Source: Prosthecobacter vanneervenii
GTDB taxonomy: Bacteria; Verrucomicrobiota; Verrucomicrobiia; Verrucomicrobiales; Verrucomicrobiaceae
Reading direction: 5' to 3'
Assembly: GCF_014203095.1 (NCBI RefSeq)
Contig: NZ_JACHIG010000007.1
Coordinates: 186,001-250,000 of the forward strand
Length of the DNA: 64,000 nucleotides
In this document: piece after piece, positions 47,498 to 55,680 of the stretch
How the letters are laid out: the number at the start of each line of letters is the position of its first letter
How positions within the stretch are numbered: position 1 is the stretch's first letter
Made by a program: the position numbers and the translations under genes
Notes under the pieces: generated by a model
Seen by the model: the letters and a program-made list of their open reading frames with translations, nothing else
Told to the model about the DNA's origin: nothing
Database searches by the model: none

Positions 47498-48400
47498 TCA
47501 CCCCACCGTACAAATCTGCACTCCCTGCTTTAGCGAGGCCAGCTTGTCCGCACGCTTCGGGATGAACTCCTGCCCCAGATAGCCGGTGTATCCCGTCTCC
47601 TGGATGGCTTTGATGATCGCGGGGTAGTTCAGCTCCTGCGTCTCGTCGATCTCCGCGCGCCCCGGCACACCGCCGGTGTGATAGTGCGCGAAGTACTCAT
47701 GGTCACGCTGGATCGTCGCGATCACATCGCCCTCCATGATCTGCATGTGGTAGATGTCATAGAGCAGTTTGAAATGCGGCGATCCGATCTTCTTGCACAG
47801 TGCCACTCCCCAAGCGCTGTGGTCGCACATGTAGTCCGGGTGGTTTACCTTGCTGTTGAGGAGTTCCATCACCAGCGTCACGCCCAGCTTCTCGCACAGC
47901 GGCATCAGGCGTGTCAGGCCCTTGGCGCAGTTCTCCAGGCCCTGCGCCTCATCCATGCCATCGCGATTGCCGCTGAAGCATATCACCTGCTTGAATCCCG
48001 CCTCCGCGCTCGTCTGCAGCAGCGGCTCGTAGGCCTGCACCAGCAGGTCATGGTGCTCCACACGGTTCCAGCCCTTGGGTATCGGCCCCAGCTTCACGCC
48101 GCCGGGTGCTTCGATCGTCGGATAGCTCACCATCGCGCAATGCAGCCCGTGCTTCTTCACCGTCGCAAAATCTTCCGGATTCAGCAGCTCCACCGACTCC
48201 AGCCCGATCTCCTTCGCGGCCACGCAAAACTCCTCCAGCGGGATCTGCTTGTAGCACCACTTGCACACCGAGTGCTTCACTTTGCCCATGCCACCCGCAG
48301 CCTTGTCTGCCGCCTCCACCTCTGATCGCAGCATCGCCGCGATGGCACTGACACTGGCAAGAGTTCCGAACTGACGACGGGAAAGCGTGGATGGAGTCAT
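47498..48400 (-). CDS. Exported TIM-barrel protein, hydroxypyruvate isomerase-like
   Basis: A 300-residue protein of the xylose-isomerase-like TIM-barrel superfamily. The N-terminus SRRQFGTLASVSAIAAM looks like a Tat signal, so it probably works in the periplasm. Hydroxypyruvate isomerase features are VELLNPEDFATVKKHGL, VICFSGNRDGMDEAQG, the metal-binding Glu in VTLVMELLNSKVNHPDY, LLYDIYHMQIMEGD and the final GQEFIPKRAD. Many such Tat-exported homologues in this phylum have unknown sugar substrates. It is a single gene, downstream in orientation from the toxin-antitoxin pair. Confidence 0.8.
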   Translation of the reverse strand: MTPSTLSRRQFGTLASVSAIAAMLRSEVEAADKAAGGMGKVKHSVCKWCYKQIPLEEFCVAAKEIGLESVELLNPEDFATVKKHGLHCAMVSYPTIEAPGGVKLGPIPKGWNRVEHHDLLVQAYEPLLQTSAEAGFKQVICFSGNRDGMDEAQGLENCAKGLTRLMPLCEKLGVTLVMELLNSKVNHPDYMCDHSAWGVALCKKIGSPHFKLLYDIYHMQIMEGDVIATIQRDHEYFAHYHTGGVPGRAEIDETQELNYPAIIKAIQETGYTGYLGQEFIPKRADKLASLKQGVQICTVG

Positions 48401-48443
48401 GCCCGCAGCCTACACGGATGGGGGGCGGGATTCCAAGAAGAGA

Positions 48444-48758
48444 TTATGGCTTCCTTCCTTTGAGCAACCTTTGAATGGATTGCGGCTCACGGCGCATGTC
48501 GAGAACGGCAACGATGGTGGTCACCCCTGGCTCGATCACATAGTAGGCGGCAAAATAGGATCGTCTGATGATGGCGCGGCGGAAAACACGATACTGCCTT
48601 GGAAACATCACCGGATTCCATTCAATCCAAGACACACATTCGCGAAAACGTTCCTGGAAGTCTTCCGCCCCGTTAAGTTTCCATGAATCATAAAACTCAC
48701 GGACGTAGCGGAGATCATGCTCCACGGGCTCCAGAAATTCGACCGGCTGGCTTTTCAC
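48444..48758 (-). CDS. RelE/ParE-superfamily toxin
   Basis: A 104-residue toxin. The typical fold is seen as VEFLEPVEHDLRYVREFYDS, ERFRECVSWIEWNPVMFPRQ, YRVFRRAIIRRSYFAAYYVI and the last strand VAVLDMRREPQSIQRLLKGR. It overlaps the antitoxin gene by four bases (ATGA). In contrast to the pair at 30.1-30.7 kb it is intact. The region is more AT-rich than its surroundings. Whether it is an mRNA interferase or a gyrase poison cannot be told from sequence. Confidence 0.8.
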   Translation of the reverse strand: MKSQPVEFLEPVEHDLRYVREFYDSWKLNGAEDFQERFRECVSWIEWNPVMFPRQYRVFRRAIIRRSYFAAYYVIEPGVTTIVAVLDMRREPQSIQRLLKGRKP

Positions 48759-48967
48759 CGTTTGGCTAGGCGACGTTCAAGCTCCTTGAGCGAAATGCGT
48801 TTCACTTTGCCACTGCGATAGTCATTCCACCGTTGATCCAACGTCTCTTGGTGCCAGACAGGAACCTTCGTCCCATCATCAACACTGGACTGCCAAAGTT
48901 CGTCAGCAAGCTTCATCCGCTGGGCTTTTGGCAGGCGCGCAAGATCAGGGAAATCCGTGAGGCTCAT
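48755..48967 (-). CDS. Antitoxin, addiction-module component family
   Basis: A 70-residue antitoxin. The core LARLPKAQRMKLADELWQSS is the same kind of helix as in the antitoxin at 30119, and the C-terminal half (SGKVKRISLKELERRLAKR) is basic and flexible. Toxin and antitoxin overlap by four bases. A possible promoter on the minus strand has TTGCCT 35 bases before the ATG, then TACACT after 16 bases, again a geometry with almost no leader. Confidence 0.8.
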   Translation of the reverse strand: MSLTDFPDLARLPKAQRMKLADELWQSSVDDGTKVPVWHQETLDQRWNDYRSGKVKRISLKELERRLAKR

Positions 48968-49013
48968 GATTTCCAGTGTATGCCACTTTTGCCAGCAGGC
49001 AAGAAGCGCCTGC

Positions 49014-49772
49014 TTACAGCCTCACCGGCACGCCATGCCCGCCGAGATACTTCTTCACATCCCCCACGGTGTATTCACCAAAGTGGAAAATGCTCGCCGC
49101 CAGCACCGCGTCCGCCTTCCCATTGCGCAGCACATCCACCATATGGTCCAGATTGCCCGCGCCGCCGCTGGCGATGACGGGAATGCTCACCGCCTCGCTC
49201 ACCGCTTTCGTCAGGCCGATGTCGTAGCCCGCCTTGGTGCCATCCGAGTCCATGCTCGTCAGCAAAATCTCGCCTGCACCGCGTTTGCACACTTCAGCCG
49301 CCCATTCCACAGCATCCAGCTCAGTCGCATTGCGTCCACCGTGCGTGTAAACCGTCCATGAGCCGTGCTCGTTGCGCTTCGCATCGATGGCCACCACCAG
49401 GCACTGGCAGCCGAAGGCGTTGGCCGCCTCGTCGATCACATGCGGGGTTTTCACCGCCGCGGTGTTGATGCCCACTTTGTCCGCGCCTGCCAGCAGCATC
49501 TCGCGCATGTCCGCCACGGTGCGGATGCCCCCGCCCACCGTCAGCGGCATGAAGCAGCTGGCCGCTGTGCGGGCCACCACATCCACCATCGTCTTGCGCT
49601 CCTCATGGCTCGCGGTGATGTCCAGAAACACCAGCTCGTCCGCGCCCTGGGCATTGTACACCTGGGCGCATTCCACGGGGTCGCCTGCATCGCGCAGCTG
49701 CAGGAATTTCGTGCCTTTCACGACACGGCCTTCCTTCACGTCGAGACAGGGGATGATGCGTTTGGTCAGCAT
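49014..49772 (-). CDS. hisF: Imidazole glycerol phosphate synthase cyclase subunit
   Basis: A 252-residue TIM-barrel enzyme of histidine synthesis. It joins ammonia made by HisH to PRFAR to form imidazole glycerol phosphate and AICAR. The catalytic residues Asp11 ([11 protein letters not shown]) and Asp130 (VVAIDAKRN) are at the canonical positions, and the phosphate-binding loops are LTVGGGIRT and [11 protein letters not shown]. The other his genes are not nearby. A strong terminator lies just upstream, between it and the transaldolase gene. Confidence 0.95.
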   Translation of the reverse strand: MLTKRIIPCLDVKEGRVVKGTKFLQLRDAGDPVECAQVYNAQGADELVFLDITASHEERKTMVDVVARTAASCFMPLTVGGGIRTVADMREMLLAGADKVGINTAAVKTPHVIDEAANAFGCQCLVVAIDAKRNEHGSWTVYTHGGRNATELDAVEWAAEVCKRGAGEILLTSMDSDGTKAGYDIGLTKAVSEAVSIPVIASGGAGNLDHMVDVLRNGKADAVLAASIFHFGEYTVGDVKKYLGGHGVPVRL

Positions 49773-49808
49773 AGGGAAAAGGGGATACGCAGGTGATGCC
49801 CAAAAAGG

Positions 49809-49840
49809 AAAAAATCAGAGGACGAATCCTCCGATTTTTT
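49809..49840. terminator. Bidirectional-type terminator after the transaldolase gene
   Basis: AAAAAATC-A-GAGGA (49809-49822) pairs with TCCTC-C-GATTTTTT (49827-49840) around the loop CGAA. Read on the minus strand, stem and T tract lie 29 bases past the transaldolase stop. The T/A tracts on both sides would allow action in either direction. Confidence 0.85.
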
Positions 49841-49868
49841 CACTTCGTAGGGCTCTTTCGGCTCAGTC

Positions 49869-50807
49869 TCAGCCCAGGGCGGCCGCCACCATCGTTTCCA
49901 GCTTCACGATGTCCTTGGCAAAGTTGCGGATGCCTTCGGCGGTCTTTTCAGTCGCCATGGCATCTTCGTTGAACAGCCAGCGGAAGGTCTTCTCGTCGCT
50001 GCCGATCTTCTCGATCTTCAAGGACTTCGCATTCGCGGCGTTAAGCTTCGGCGTGATTGGGTCTTCGCTCGCAGCCAGTTCACCCAGCAGGCCGGGGCTG
50101 ATCGTCAGCAGGTCGCAGCCGGTCAGCTCGGTGATCTCGCCCTTGTTGCGGAAGCTCGCGCCCATCACTTCGGTCTTATAGCCAAAGTGCTTGTAGTAGT
50201 TGTAGATCTGCGTCACGGACTGCACGCCCGGATCTTCAGCGCCCACGAAATCTTTGCCGGTGCTCTTCTTGTACCAGTCCAGGATGCGGCCCACAAAGGG
50301 GGAGATCAGCTTGATGCCGCCCTCGGCGCAGGCCACGGCCTGGGCCAGGCTGAAAAGCAGGGTCAGGTTGCAGTTGATGCCTTCCTTCTGCAGCACTTCA
50401 GCGGCCTTGATGCCTTCCCACGTGGAGGCGATCTTGATCAGGATGCGCTCGCGGCTGATGCCGGCCTTCTCGTACATGCCGATCAGGTGGCGCGCTTTGT
50501 CGATGTTGGCCTGGGTGTCAAAGGACAGGCGGGCGTCCACTTCGGTGGACACACGGCCGGGCACGATCTTGAGGATCTCCAGGCCAAAGGCCACCACGAG
50601 ATTGTCCATCACGGCGTCCACGCCGCCGGACTTGCCATCAGCCACAGCCTTGTCGAACAGCGACTTGTACTCAGCCTTCTGGGAAGCCTGGAGGATGAGG
50701 GAAGGGTTGGTCGTGGCGTCCTGGGGCTTGTAGGCCTTCATGGCTTCGAAGTCGCCGGTGTCGGCGACCACCACGGTGTGCTGCTTGAGCTGGTCGAGCT
50801 GGGTCAT
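49869..50807 (-). CDS. tal: Transaldolase (TalB type)
   Basis: A 312-residue pentose-phosphate enzyme that moves a dihydroxyacetone unit between sugar phosphates. The Schiff-base Lys is Lys125 in [17 protein letters not shown], and other conserved parts are [29 protein letters not shown] and [12 protein letters not shown]. The length matches the long TalB form. A lactonase gene ends 41 bases upstream on the same strand, so both steps of the pathway may be co-transcribed. The hairpin terminator follows. Confidence 0.94.
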   Translation of the reverse strand: MTQLDQLKQHTVVVADTGDFEAMKAYKPQDATTNPSLILQASQKAEYKSLFDKAVADGKSGGVDAVMDNLVVAFGLEILKIVPGRVSTEVDARLSFDTQANIDKARHLIGMYEKAGISRERILIKIASTWEGIKAAEVLQKEGINCNLTLLFSLAQAVACAEGGIKLISPFVGRILDWYKKSTGKDFVGAEDPGVQSVTQIYNYYKHFGYKTEVMGASFRNKGEITELTGCDLLTISPGLLGELAASEDPITPKLNAANAKSLKIEKIGSDEKTFRWLFNEDAMATEKTAEGIRNFAKDIVKLETMVAAALG

Positions 50808-50848
50808 AGTCTGGTTTTTGGGGGTCTGAGAGTAAGGGCTGCTGCAGG

Positions 50849-51997
50849 TTAATCAAGCGCCAGGAAACGCACGCAAATGCTGCCGGGCACATCCACTTTG
50901 GTGCCGGTAAAGGTTAGCTTGCCGCTGTCTTGGTCCACCTTGAAAAGGGCCGCCGTGGCGCTGTCCTGATGCGCGGCCACCAGCCACTTGCCCGTGGGGT
51001 CCAGGCAGATGTTCCGGGGGATCTTGCCCTCCACGGGCACATTCTGCAGCAGGGTCAGCTTTCCGGTGGCCGGGTCGCAGGCAAAAACAGCGATCGTGTC
51101 ATGCGTGCGGTTGCTCACATACACCACGCGGCCGTTCGGGTGCACCACCGTCTCCGCCGTGCTCAGGCCCTTCATGCCCCGGTCCGCCTCCGGCAGGGTG
51201 GACACCGTCTCGATCTCCGTCAGCCCTCCTGTGGCTGCATCGTAGGCAAAGACGGTCTCCGTCATCGCCATTTCGTTGTTCACATACACATACTTGCCAT
51301 TCGGGTGAAAGGCCAGGTGGCGCGGTCCGCCGCCTGCAGGCGTTTTGGCAAAGGCCGGATCATTCGGCGTCAGCTTGCCGCTGGCGGTGTCCACCTTGTA
51401 GATCAGCACTTTGTCCAGGCCCAGATCGCAGGCATAGGCATAGCGGTTATCCGGGCTGAAGTTCACCGAGTGCGCGTGCGGTCCCGCCTGGCGCTTGGGG
51501 TCGGCACCACTGCCCTCGTGCTGGAAAAAGCTCGCCTCAGGCGAGAGCGATCCGTCCTCCTTGATCGCATACGAGCCGATGCTGCCGCTGCCGTAGTTGG
51601 AAATCGTCGCCACACTCCCGGTCTTGTCCACGCTCACATGGCAGGGGCCCGCGCCAGAGGTGGCAGACTGGTTGATCAGCGTCAGCTTGCCTGTGTCCTT
51701 GTTGATGCCAAAGGAGCTCAGCCCGCCGCCTTTCTGGCCGTCTGCCTTCACCACATCTCCGCAGGCATACATGTATTTCTTGGTCGGGTGGATCGCCAGA
51801 AAGCCAGGATTGCCCGCCTCGGCGGCCAGCTGCGGCTGGGTCAGCTCACCCGTCGCGGTGTTAAACCGGGCCACATAGATGCCCTTGCTGCCGTTCTTGG
51901 CGGTGGTGCTCGTACCGAAGTAAACGAGGAAGTTCTCCCCCGCGATCGCGGTGGTGGTCAGGGCGGCAAAAGCAAAGGCGATGGTGGATCGGGTCAT
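50849..51997 (-). CDS. Exported lactonase-family seven-bladed propeller (YbhE/Pgl type)
   Basis: A 382-residue protein of the 6-phosphogluconolactonase (YbhE) propeller family. [20 protein letters not shown] looks like a signal peptide, which would place it in the periplasm, where phosphorylated lactones should not occur; a sugar lactone is a more likely substrate. Conserved pieces are [40 protein letters not shown] and the C-terminal [19 protein letters not shown]. The frame is open to 52036 (a TTG), but the signal sequence begins at ATG 51997. The transaldolase gene follows it. Confidence 0.83.
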   Translation of the reverse strand: MTRSTIAFAFAALTTTAIAGENFLVYFGTSTTAKNGSKGIYVARFNTATGELTQPQLAAEAGNPGFLAIHPTKKYMYACGDVVKADGQKGGGLSSFGINKDTGKLTLINQSATSGAGPCHVSVDKTGSVATISNYGSGSIGSYAIKEDGSLSPEASFFQHEGSGADPKRQAGPHAHSVNFSPDNRYAYACDLGLDKVLIYKVDTASGKLTPNDPAFAKTPAGGGPRHLAFHPNGKYVYVNNEMAMTETVFAYDAATGGLTEIETVSTLPEADRGMKGLSTAETVVHPNGRVVYVSNRTHDTIAVFACDPATGKLTLLQNVPVEGKIPRNICLDPTGKWLVAAHQDSATAALFKVDQDSGKLTFTGTKVDVPGSICVRFLALD

Positions 51998-52036
51998 GGC
52001 TGTCCGGATGCTGACGGTGTGTGGCGGCATGGTCAA
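51998..52036 (-). promoter_or_regulatory. Short-leader promoter of the lactonase-transaldolase operon
   Basis: On the minus strand TTGACC starts at 52036, 39 bases before the ATG. CAGCAT follows after 17 bases as a weak -10. The T-T-G of this box is also what makes the reading frame seem to start at 52036. Confidence 0.4.
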
Positions 52037-52123
52037 GCCCTCACTGCGGCGGCTGCATGAAGGGTTTTCATCCCCCTGATTTGTTAGCTTGCTCCTTTTC
52101 GGGGGCCGCGCTTCATTCTAGGA

Positions 52124-52270
52124 ATGAAACCGTCACTGTTTCTTTTCGCCGCCCTCCTCTCCCTGCTCGCTGGCTGCAGCGGATTCCAGCCTGTAAAGAT
52201 TGAACACGACACGGACAAGGAAAAGCCGCTCGACTACCGCGAGGGCGACTGGATCCCCAAAAACACCTGA
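52124..52270 (+). CDS. Small lipoprotein (48 aa)
   Basis: Begins MKPSLFLFAALLSLLAGCSG, a clear lipoprotein signal with lipobox LLAGC (Cys18). The mature part is only 31 residues, polar and acidic (KIEHDTDKEKPLDYREGDW), and has no motif I know. AGGA lies just before the ATG. It stands between the lactonase operon, from which it diverges, and the D-threonine-aldolase-like gene. The signal makes the gene credible despite its size. Confidence 0.6.
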   Translation: MKPSLFLFAALLSLLAGCSGFQPVKIEHDTDKEKPLDYREGDWIPKNT

Positions 52271-52317
52271 TTTCCGGGCTCCTGCCCTAAATCCATTTCA
52301 ATTCTCAGGGTGCGCAA

Positions 52318-52353
52318 TTGACCGCGCCCGCAGTTCTCGCCACGATAGGGACC
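52318..52353 (+). promoter_or_regulatory. Short-leader promoter of the D-threonine-aldolase-like gene
   Basis: TTGACC (52318-52323) lies 36 bases before the ATG. After 17 bases comes CACGAT, a weak -10. Confidence 0.4.
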
Positions 52354-53466
52354 ATGCATCCCGCCTGGTTCCACGTCGAAAACGAAGCTGACATCCCCTC
52401 TCCGGCCCTCCTCTTCTACCGCAAGCGTATTGAGGAAAACTTGGCCCTCATGATCAAGATCGCCGGAGATCCCAAGCGCCTCCGGCCTCATGTCAAGACG
52501 CACAAGACCGCCGAGATCATCGCCATGCAGATCCGGTTGGGCATCACCCGGTTCAAGGCCTCCACCATTGCCGAGGCCGAGATGTGCGCCGCCGTCGGTG
52601 CCACCGATGTCCTCGTGGCCATGCCCTGCGTCGGCATCAATGCTCATCGCCTCGCCGATCTCGCGGTCAAGTTCCCCGACACCCAGTTCTCCAGCATCGC
52701 CGATGCCGAGGAGACCATTCAGTTCCTCGCCTCCGCTGCCCAGCAGCACAATGTCACCCTCGGCGTCTATCTCGAGCTCGACTGCGGCATGGGCCGTACC
52801 GGCATCGTCCCTGGCGATGAGGCTGCCATTCTGGCCCACGACCTCAAAGACACCCCCCGCCTCCAGTTCTGCGGCCTGCACGCCTACGATGGCCACATCC
52901 ACGATGACAGCCTAGACGTGCGCAAGGAGCGCTGCGATGCCGCCTTCGCCTCCGTCCTCCAGTTCCGCTGCCGTCTCCAGGGAGAGGGCATCATTGTGAA
53001 GGAGCTCGTCGCCGGCGGCTCTCCCACCTTCGGCATCCACGCCGCCCATGCCGACCGCACCCTCAGCCCCGGCACCACTGTCCTCTGGGACTTCGGCTAC
53101 GGCGACAAATACCCTGGCGACCTGCCCTTCCAGCCTGCCGCCGTGCTCCTCACCCGAGTCATCAGCAAGCCCGGCAAAAACCGCCTCACCCTCGACCTCG
53201 GCCACAAGTCCGTCGCTCCCGAGAATCCGCACCCCCGCGTCCGCTTCGAGGAGCTGCCAGACGCCGTCGCCATCATGCAGAGCGAGGAGCACCTCGTCCT
53301 CGAAACCGAGCGCGCCCATCAGTTCACCATCGGCCAGGCCCTCCACGGCATCCCCCGCCACGTCTGCCCCACCGTCTCCATGCACGGAGAGGCCTACATC
53401 ATCGAAGGCTGCAAGACCACCGAACGCTGGCCCATCACGGCGAGGAATAGGCTGATCACAGTGTGA
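52354..53466 (+). CDS. D-threonine aldolase/alanine racemase-fold PLP enzyme
   Basis: A 370-residue PLP enzyme of fold type III. The Schiff-base Lys48 lies in RLRPHVKTHKT, the canonical place for metal-dependent D-threonine aldolases. Other family parts are YLELDCGMGRTGI, GLHAYDGHIHD, VAGGSPTFGIHAA and the C-terminal ALHGIPRHVCPTVSMHGEAY, which holds the His and Cys expected near the metal. Members cleave D-threonine or other D-3-hydroxy amino acids to glycine and an aldehyde. The exact substrate is not shown. ATG 52354 is chosen because homology starts just after. Confidence 0.85.
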   Translation: MHPAWFHVENEADIPSPALLFYRKRIEENLALMIKIAGDPKRLRPHVKTHKTAEIIAMQIRLGITRFKASTIAEAEMCAAVGATDVLVAMPCVGINAHRLADLAVKFPDTQFSSIADAEETIQFLASAAQQHNVTLGVYLELDCGMGRTGIVPGDEAAILAHDLKDTPRLQFCGLHAYDGHIHDDSLDVRKERCDAAFASVLQFRCRLQGEGIIVKELVAGGSPTFGIHAAHADRTLSPGTTVLWDFGYGDKYPGDLPFQPAAVLLTRVISKPGKNRLTLDLGHKSVAPENPHPRVRFEELPDAVAIMQSEEHLVLETERAHQFTIGQALHGIPRHVCPTVSMHGEAYIIEGCKTTERWPITARNRLITV

Positions 53467-53477
53467 ATGGCTGGAGC

Positions 53478-54278
53478 CTACACATCAAAATATCCGCCCT
53501 TCGCTTCTTTCCACATCTTGTAGCCATCGAGTTCATCTTCATGAACTGAGCCGGTGACGATGAGTTTTGGACCCATCGATAGGAAGCATGCTCTGGTTAA
53601 TGGCAGATGACCAATGGACTCAACTGCATCATGATTCTCTCCCGTCATCGTGAGTTGAGCCTGTTCTAGTTCCTTGGGCCGTTCACTCCACTTGTTTGCA
53701 TAAGTGCGGATATGAACACCTCCGTCGTCAGCTTGTAAAAGCTTGATCACTTTATACGAATCTTGTGACCAAACCGAATACAAGCCTCCAACTTGGAACT
53801 TAAAACTACTCTCAAAAACAGTTTTGAGGTTCGAGGTTTGTTCGGGGCTGAAAGCCCAGCGGAGGTGCTCATCATTTGGATTTAATACAATGCCGGCCAA
53901 ACCGGGGAGGCCGAAAACAAGTTCCATGGCAGGAATTTCGACGGCTTTGTCGAAAGGTCCCCAGTTTTTCGCTTCTGACAGAGCTCGTTCTCTGGAAGTA
54001 AAAGCTGCAACATATGGGATGTCACCCGCATGGGTTGTGATTGCAGCATCGGAGAGACGTTTGTCTCCTTTGGTTAAAATAAAAACTTCGGAACCACCAA
54101 AGTTCACCAGCAGGTGACAGAGGGATTCTTGGTTTTCCTCGGACAAATGGAGAATCAGCGCAATTTCCAAGGCATTACCCCGCCCAATTTCAAAGTCAGC
54201 CATGATTTTCTGAACAAGGGCTGATTTCGCCTTCTGTGCTTCTCTTTTCTTGCCGAGCTTTTTGAAGAAATCGAACAT
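53478..54278 (-). CDS. SseB-domain hypothetical protein in an AT-richer island
   Basis: A 266-residue soluble protein. A short basic start (MFDFFKKLGKKREAQKAKS) leads to an SseB-like N-terminal domain (about 45-165): VFILTKGD, IPYVAAFTSRERALSEAKNW, VEIPAMELVFGL and GIVLNPNDEHLRWAF. The remainder is a beta-rich region with no name. The base composition is visibly more AT-rich than that of the genes on both sides, which suggests transfer from another source. The function of such proteins outside enteric pathogens is unknown. The frame is open to 54530, but no coding character precedes 54278. Confidence 0.65.
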   Translation of the reverse strand: MFDFFKKLGKKREAQKAKSALVQKIMADFEIGRGNALEIALILHLSEENQESLCHLLVNFGGSEVFILTKGDKRLSDAAITTHAGDIPYVAAFTSRERALSEAKNWGPFDKAVEIPAMELVFGLPGLAGIVLNPNDEHLRWAFSPEQTSNLKTVFESSFKFQVGGLYSVWSQDSYKVIKLLQADDGGVHIRTYANKWSERPKELEQAQLTMTGENHDAVESIGHLPLTRACFLSMGPKLIVTGSVHEDELDGYKMWKEAKGGYFDV

Positions 54279-54432
54279 GGATTGCGCAGTTTTCTCCGAA
54301 CAAGGAGGTGAGGATGCAAGCTGTCGAGTCAAATCCGGCCGCTGCGTTTGAAATGACTGCGGCACGGGAAGTCTACCCGAGCATTTGGTGGTTTCCTTTC
54401 CGTGCCTTCCGTGTATTCCGTAGGCCATCCCC

Positions 54433-54897
54433 ATGAACCACTGGCTCCTCAAATCCGAACCCGACGTCTTCTCCTTCGACCACCTGAAGCAGCGGCCCAA
54501 GAAGACCGAGCCCTGGAACGGCGTGCGCAATTACCAGGTCCGCAACATGATGCGCGACGACATGTCCCTCGGAGACCTCGGCTTCTTCTACCACTCCAGC
54601 TGCGACGTCCCCGGCATCGCTGGCATTGTGAAGATCGTCAAGGAAGCCTACCCCGATCCCACGCAGTTTGACCCCTCCTCCGAATACTTCGACAAAGGCA
54701 GCAAGCACGAAGACCCCCGCTGGCTCATGGTCGATGTAAAATGGGAGGCCGACTTCAAGACCTTCGTCACCCTCGACATGCTCCGCGCCGACCCCAAGCT
54801 CGCCGACATGCTCATCCTCCGCCGCGGCAACCGCCTCTCCATCACACCAGTGGAAGCCAAGCACTGGGAACGCATCTGCAAGCTCGGCGGCCTTTGA
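54433..54897 (+). CDS. EVE-domain protein (thymocyte nuclear protein 1-like)
   Basis: A 154-residue single-domain protein. The EVE fold is plain: NHWLLKSEPDVFSFDHLKQR, TEPWNGVRNYQVRNMMRDDM, GDLGFFYHSSCDVPGIAGIV and DPRWLMVDVKWEADFKTFVT. EVE domains are related to PUA and YTH domains and bind modified bases in DNA or RNA, so a role in quality control or in sensing modified nucleic acid is likely. ATG 54433 matches the family start. It converges on the LamG-like gene across a repeat-bearing gap. Confidence 0.9.
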   Translation: MNHWLLKSEPDVFSFDHLKQRPKKTEPWNGVRNYQVRNMMRDDMSLGDLGFFYHSSCDVPGIAGIVKIVKEAYPDPTQFDPSSEYFDKGSKHEDPRWLMVDVKWEADFKTFVTLDMLRADPKLADMLILRRGNRLSITPVEAKHWERICKLGGL

Positions 54898-54948
54898 TGC
54901 GAGAGCATTTGGAGTGCGGTCGCGAAGATGCAAGGCGCAGGCCTGCAT

Positions 54949-55077
54949 CGCAGCTACCGCTTTCACGGGGTTTTGGACGTGCTTCGGCCACAGCCTGCCG
55001 TCCGGCATGCGGTGAGTGCTTTCGGGCAGCATGATGGCTTCCGCACGCCGTCCAGCCTGCAGAAAGCGGTAGCTGCG
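54949..55077. repeat. 16-bp inverted repeat around a GC-rich spacer
   Basis: CGCAGCTACCGCTTTC (54949-54964) and GAAAGCGGTAGCTGCG (55062-55077) are perfect complements 97 bases apart. A 10-base palindrome, GCAGGCCTGC (54937-54946), lies beside the left arm. The unit fills the gap between two convergent genes. It contains no supportable coding frame and resembles dispersed extragenic repeats. Confidence 0.5.
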
Positions 55078-55089
55078 CGCAGCCCGCTC

Positions 55090-55680
55090 CTACTTGTCCA
55101 CCACCATCTCCGTCACGCTCACCGTGCCGTAGCTGAACCCCACGCTGAGATTCGCCTTCGCACGCGCGATGGACGCATGCTCATACGTCTTCACAAAATC
55201 GCCCACCTTCACCGTGGCCTTGCTGCCTCGCAGCTCTACGCGGATCTTCGTCCACGCATCCGCCTTCAGCACCACCGCCTTCTCGTTCCCCAGTGAGATC
55301 GATTTGTGATCTTTCTCATCCGGCGGAAAGGCGCGCACGCCCATCCCGGCCCGGGTGAAAACCACCCGGAACACATGCCCCTCTTTACCGTTCGCGGTAA
55401 AGACGATCGTCTTGTTCGCCGCATCCGGTTTCACCGCGAAATGGATCGCCGCGTCTGTGTAAGCCAGATCATAAAAAAGGATGGGCCCATGATCTTTGTT
55501 CTTCTTGAACAGCGCATCATCCTGCGTGCACGTGGCGCTGCCTTCCGCAAACTTCCACTCGCCACGCATGGCTCGGCGGCCTTCAAAAGTCGTCGGAAGA
55601 AACTCATCCTTCAGCAGCGGAGCTTCGGCACCCAGGGCTGAGGAGACGATCAGGGCAAACAGGACGGCTTTAAACTTCAT
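55090..55680 (-). CDS. Exported LamG/DUF1080-like protein (196 aa)
   Basis: An exported beta-sandwich protein. MKFKAVLFALIVSSALGAE is a signal peptide. The sandwich (about 22-195) begins LLKDEFLPTTFEGRRAMRGE and goes through DAAIHFAVKPDAANKTIVF to AKANLSVGFSYGTVSVTEMV, as in laminin-G-like or 3-keto-disaccharide-hydrolase proteins. Its ATG overlaps the end of the sulfatase gene by four bases, so it is translated with the two sulfatases and probably binds or alters the same glycan. Confidence 0.7.
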   Translation of the reverse strand: MKFKAVLFALIVSSALGAEAPLLKDEFLPTTFEGRRAMRGEWKFAEGSATCTQDDALFKKNKDHGPILFYDLAYTDAAIHFAVKPDAANKTIVFTANGKEGHVFRVVFTRAGMGVRAFPPDEKDHKSISLGNEKAVVLKADAWTKIRVELRGSKATVKVGDFVKTYEHASIARAKANLSVGFSYGTVSVTEMVVDK

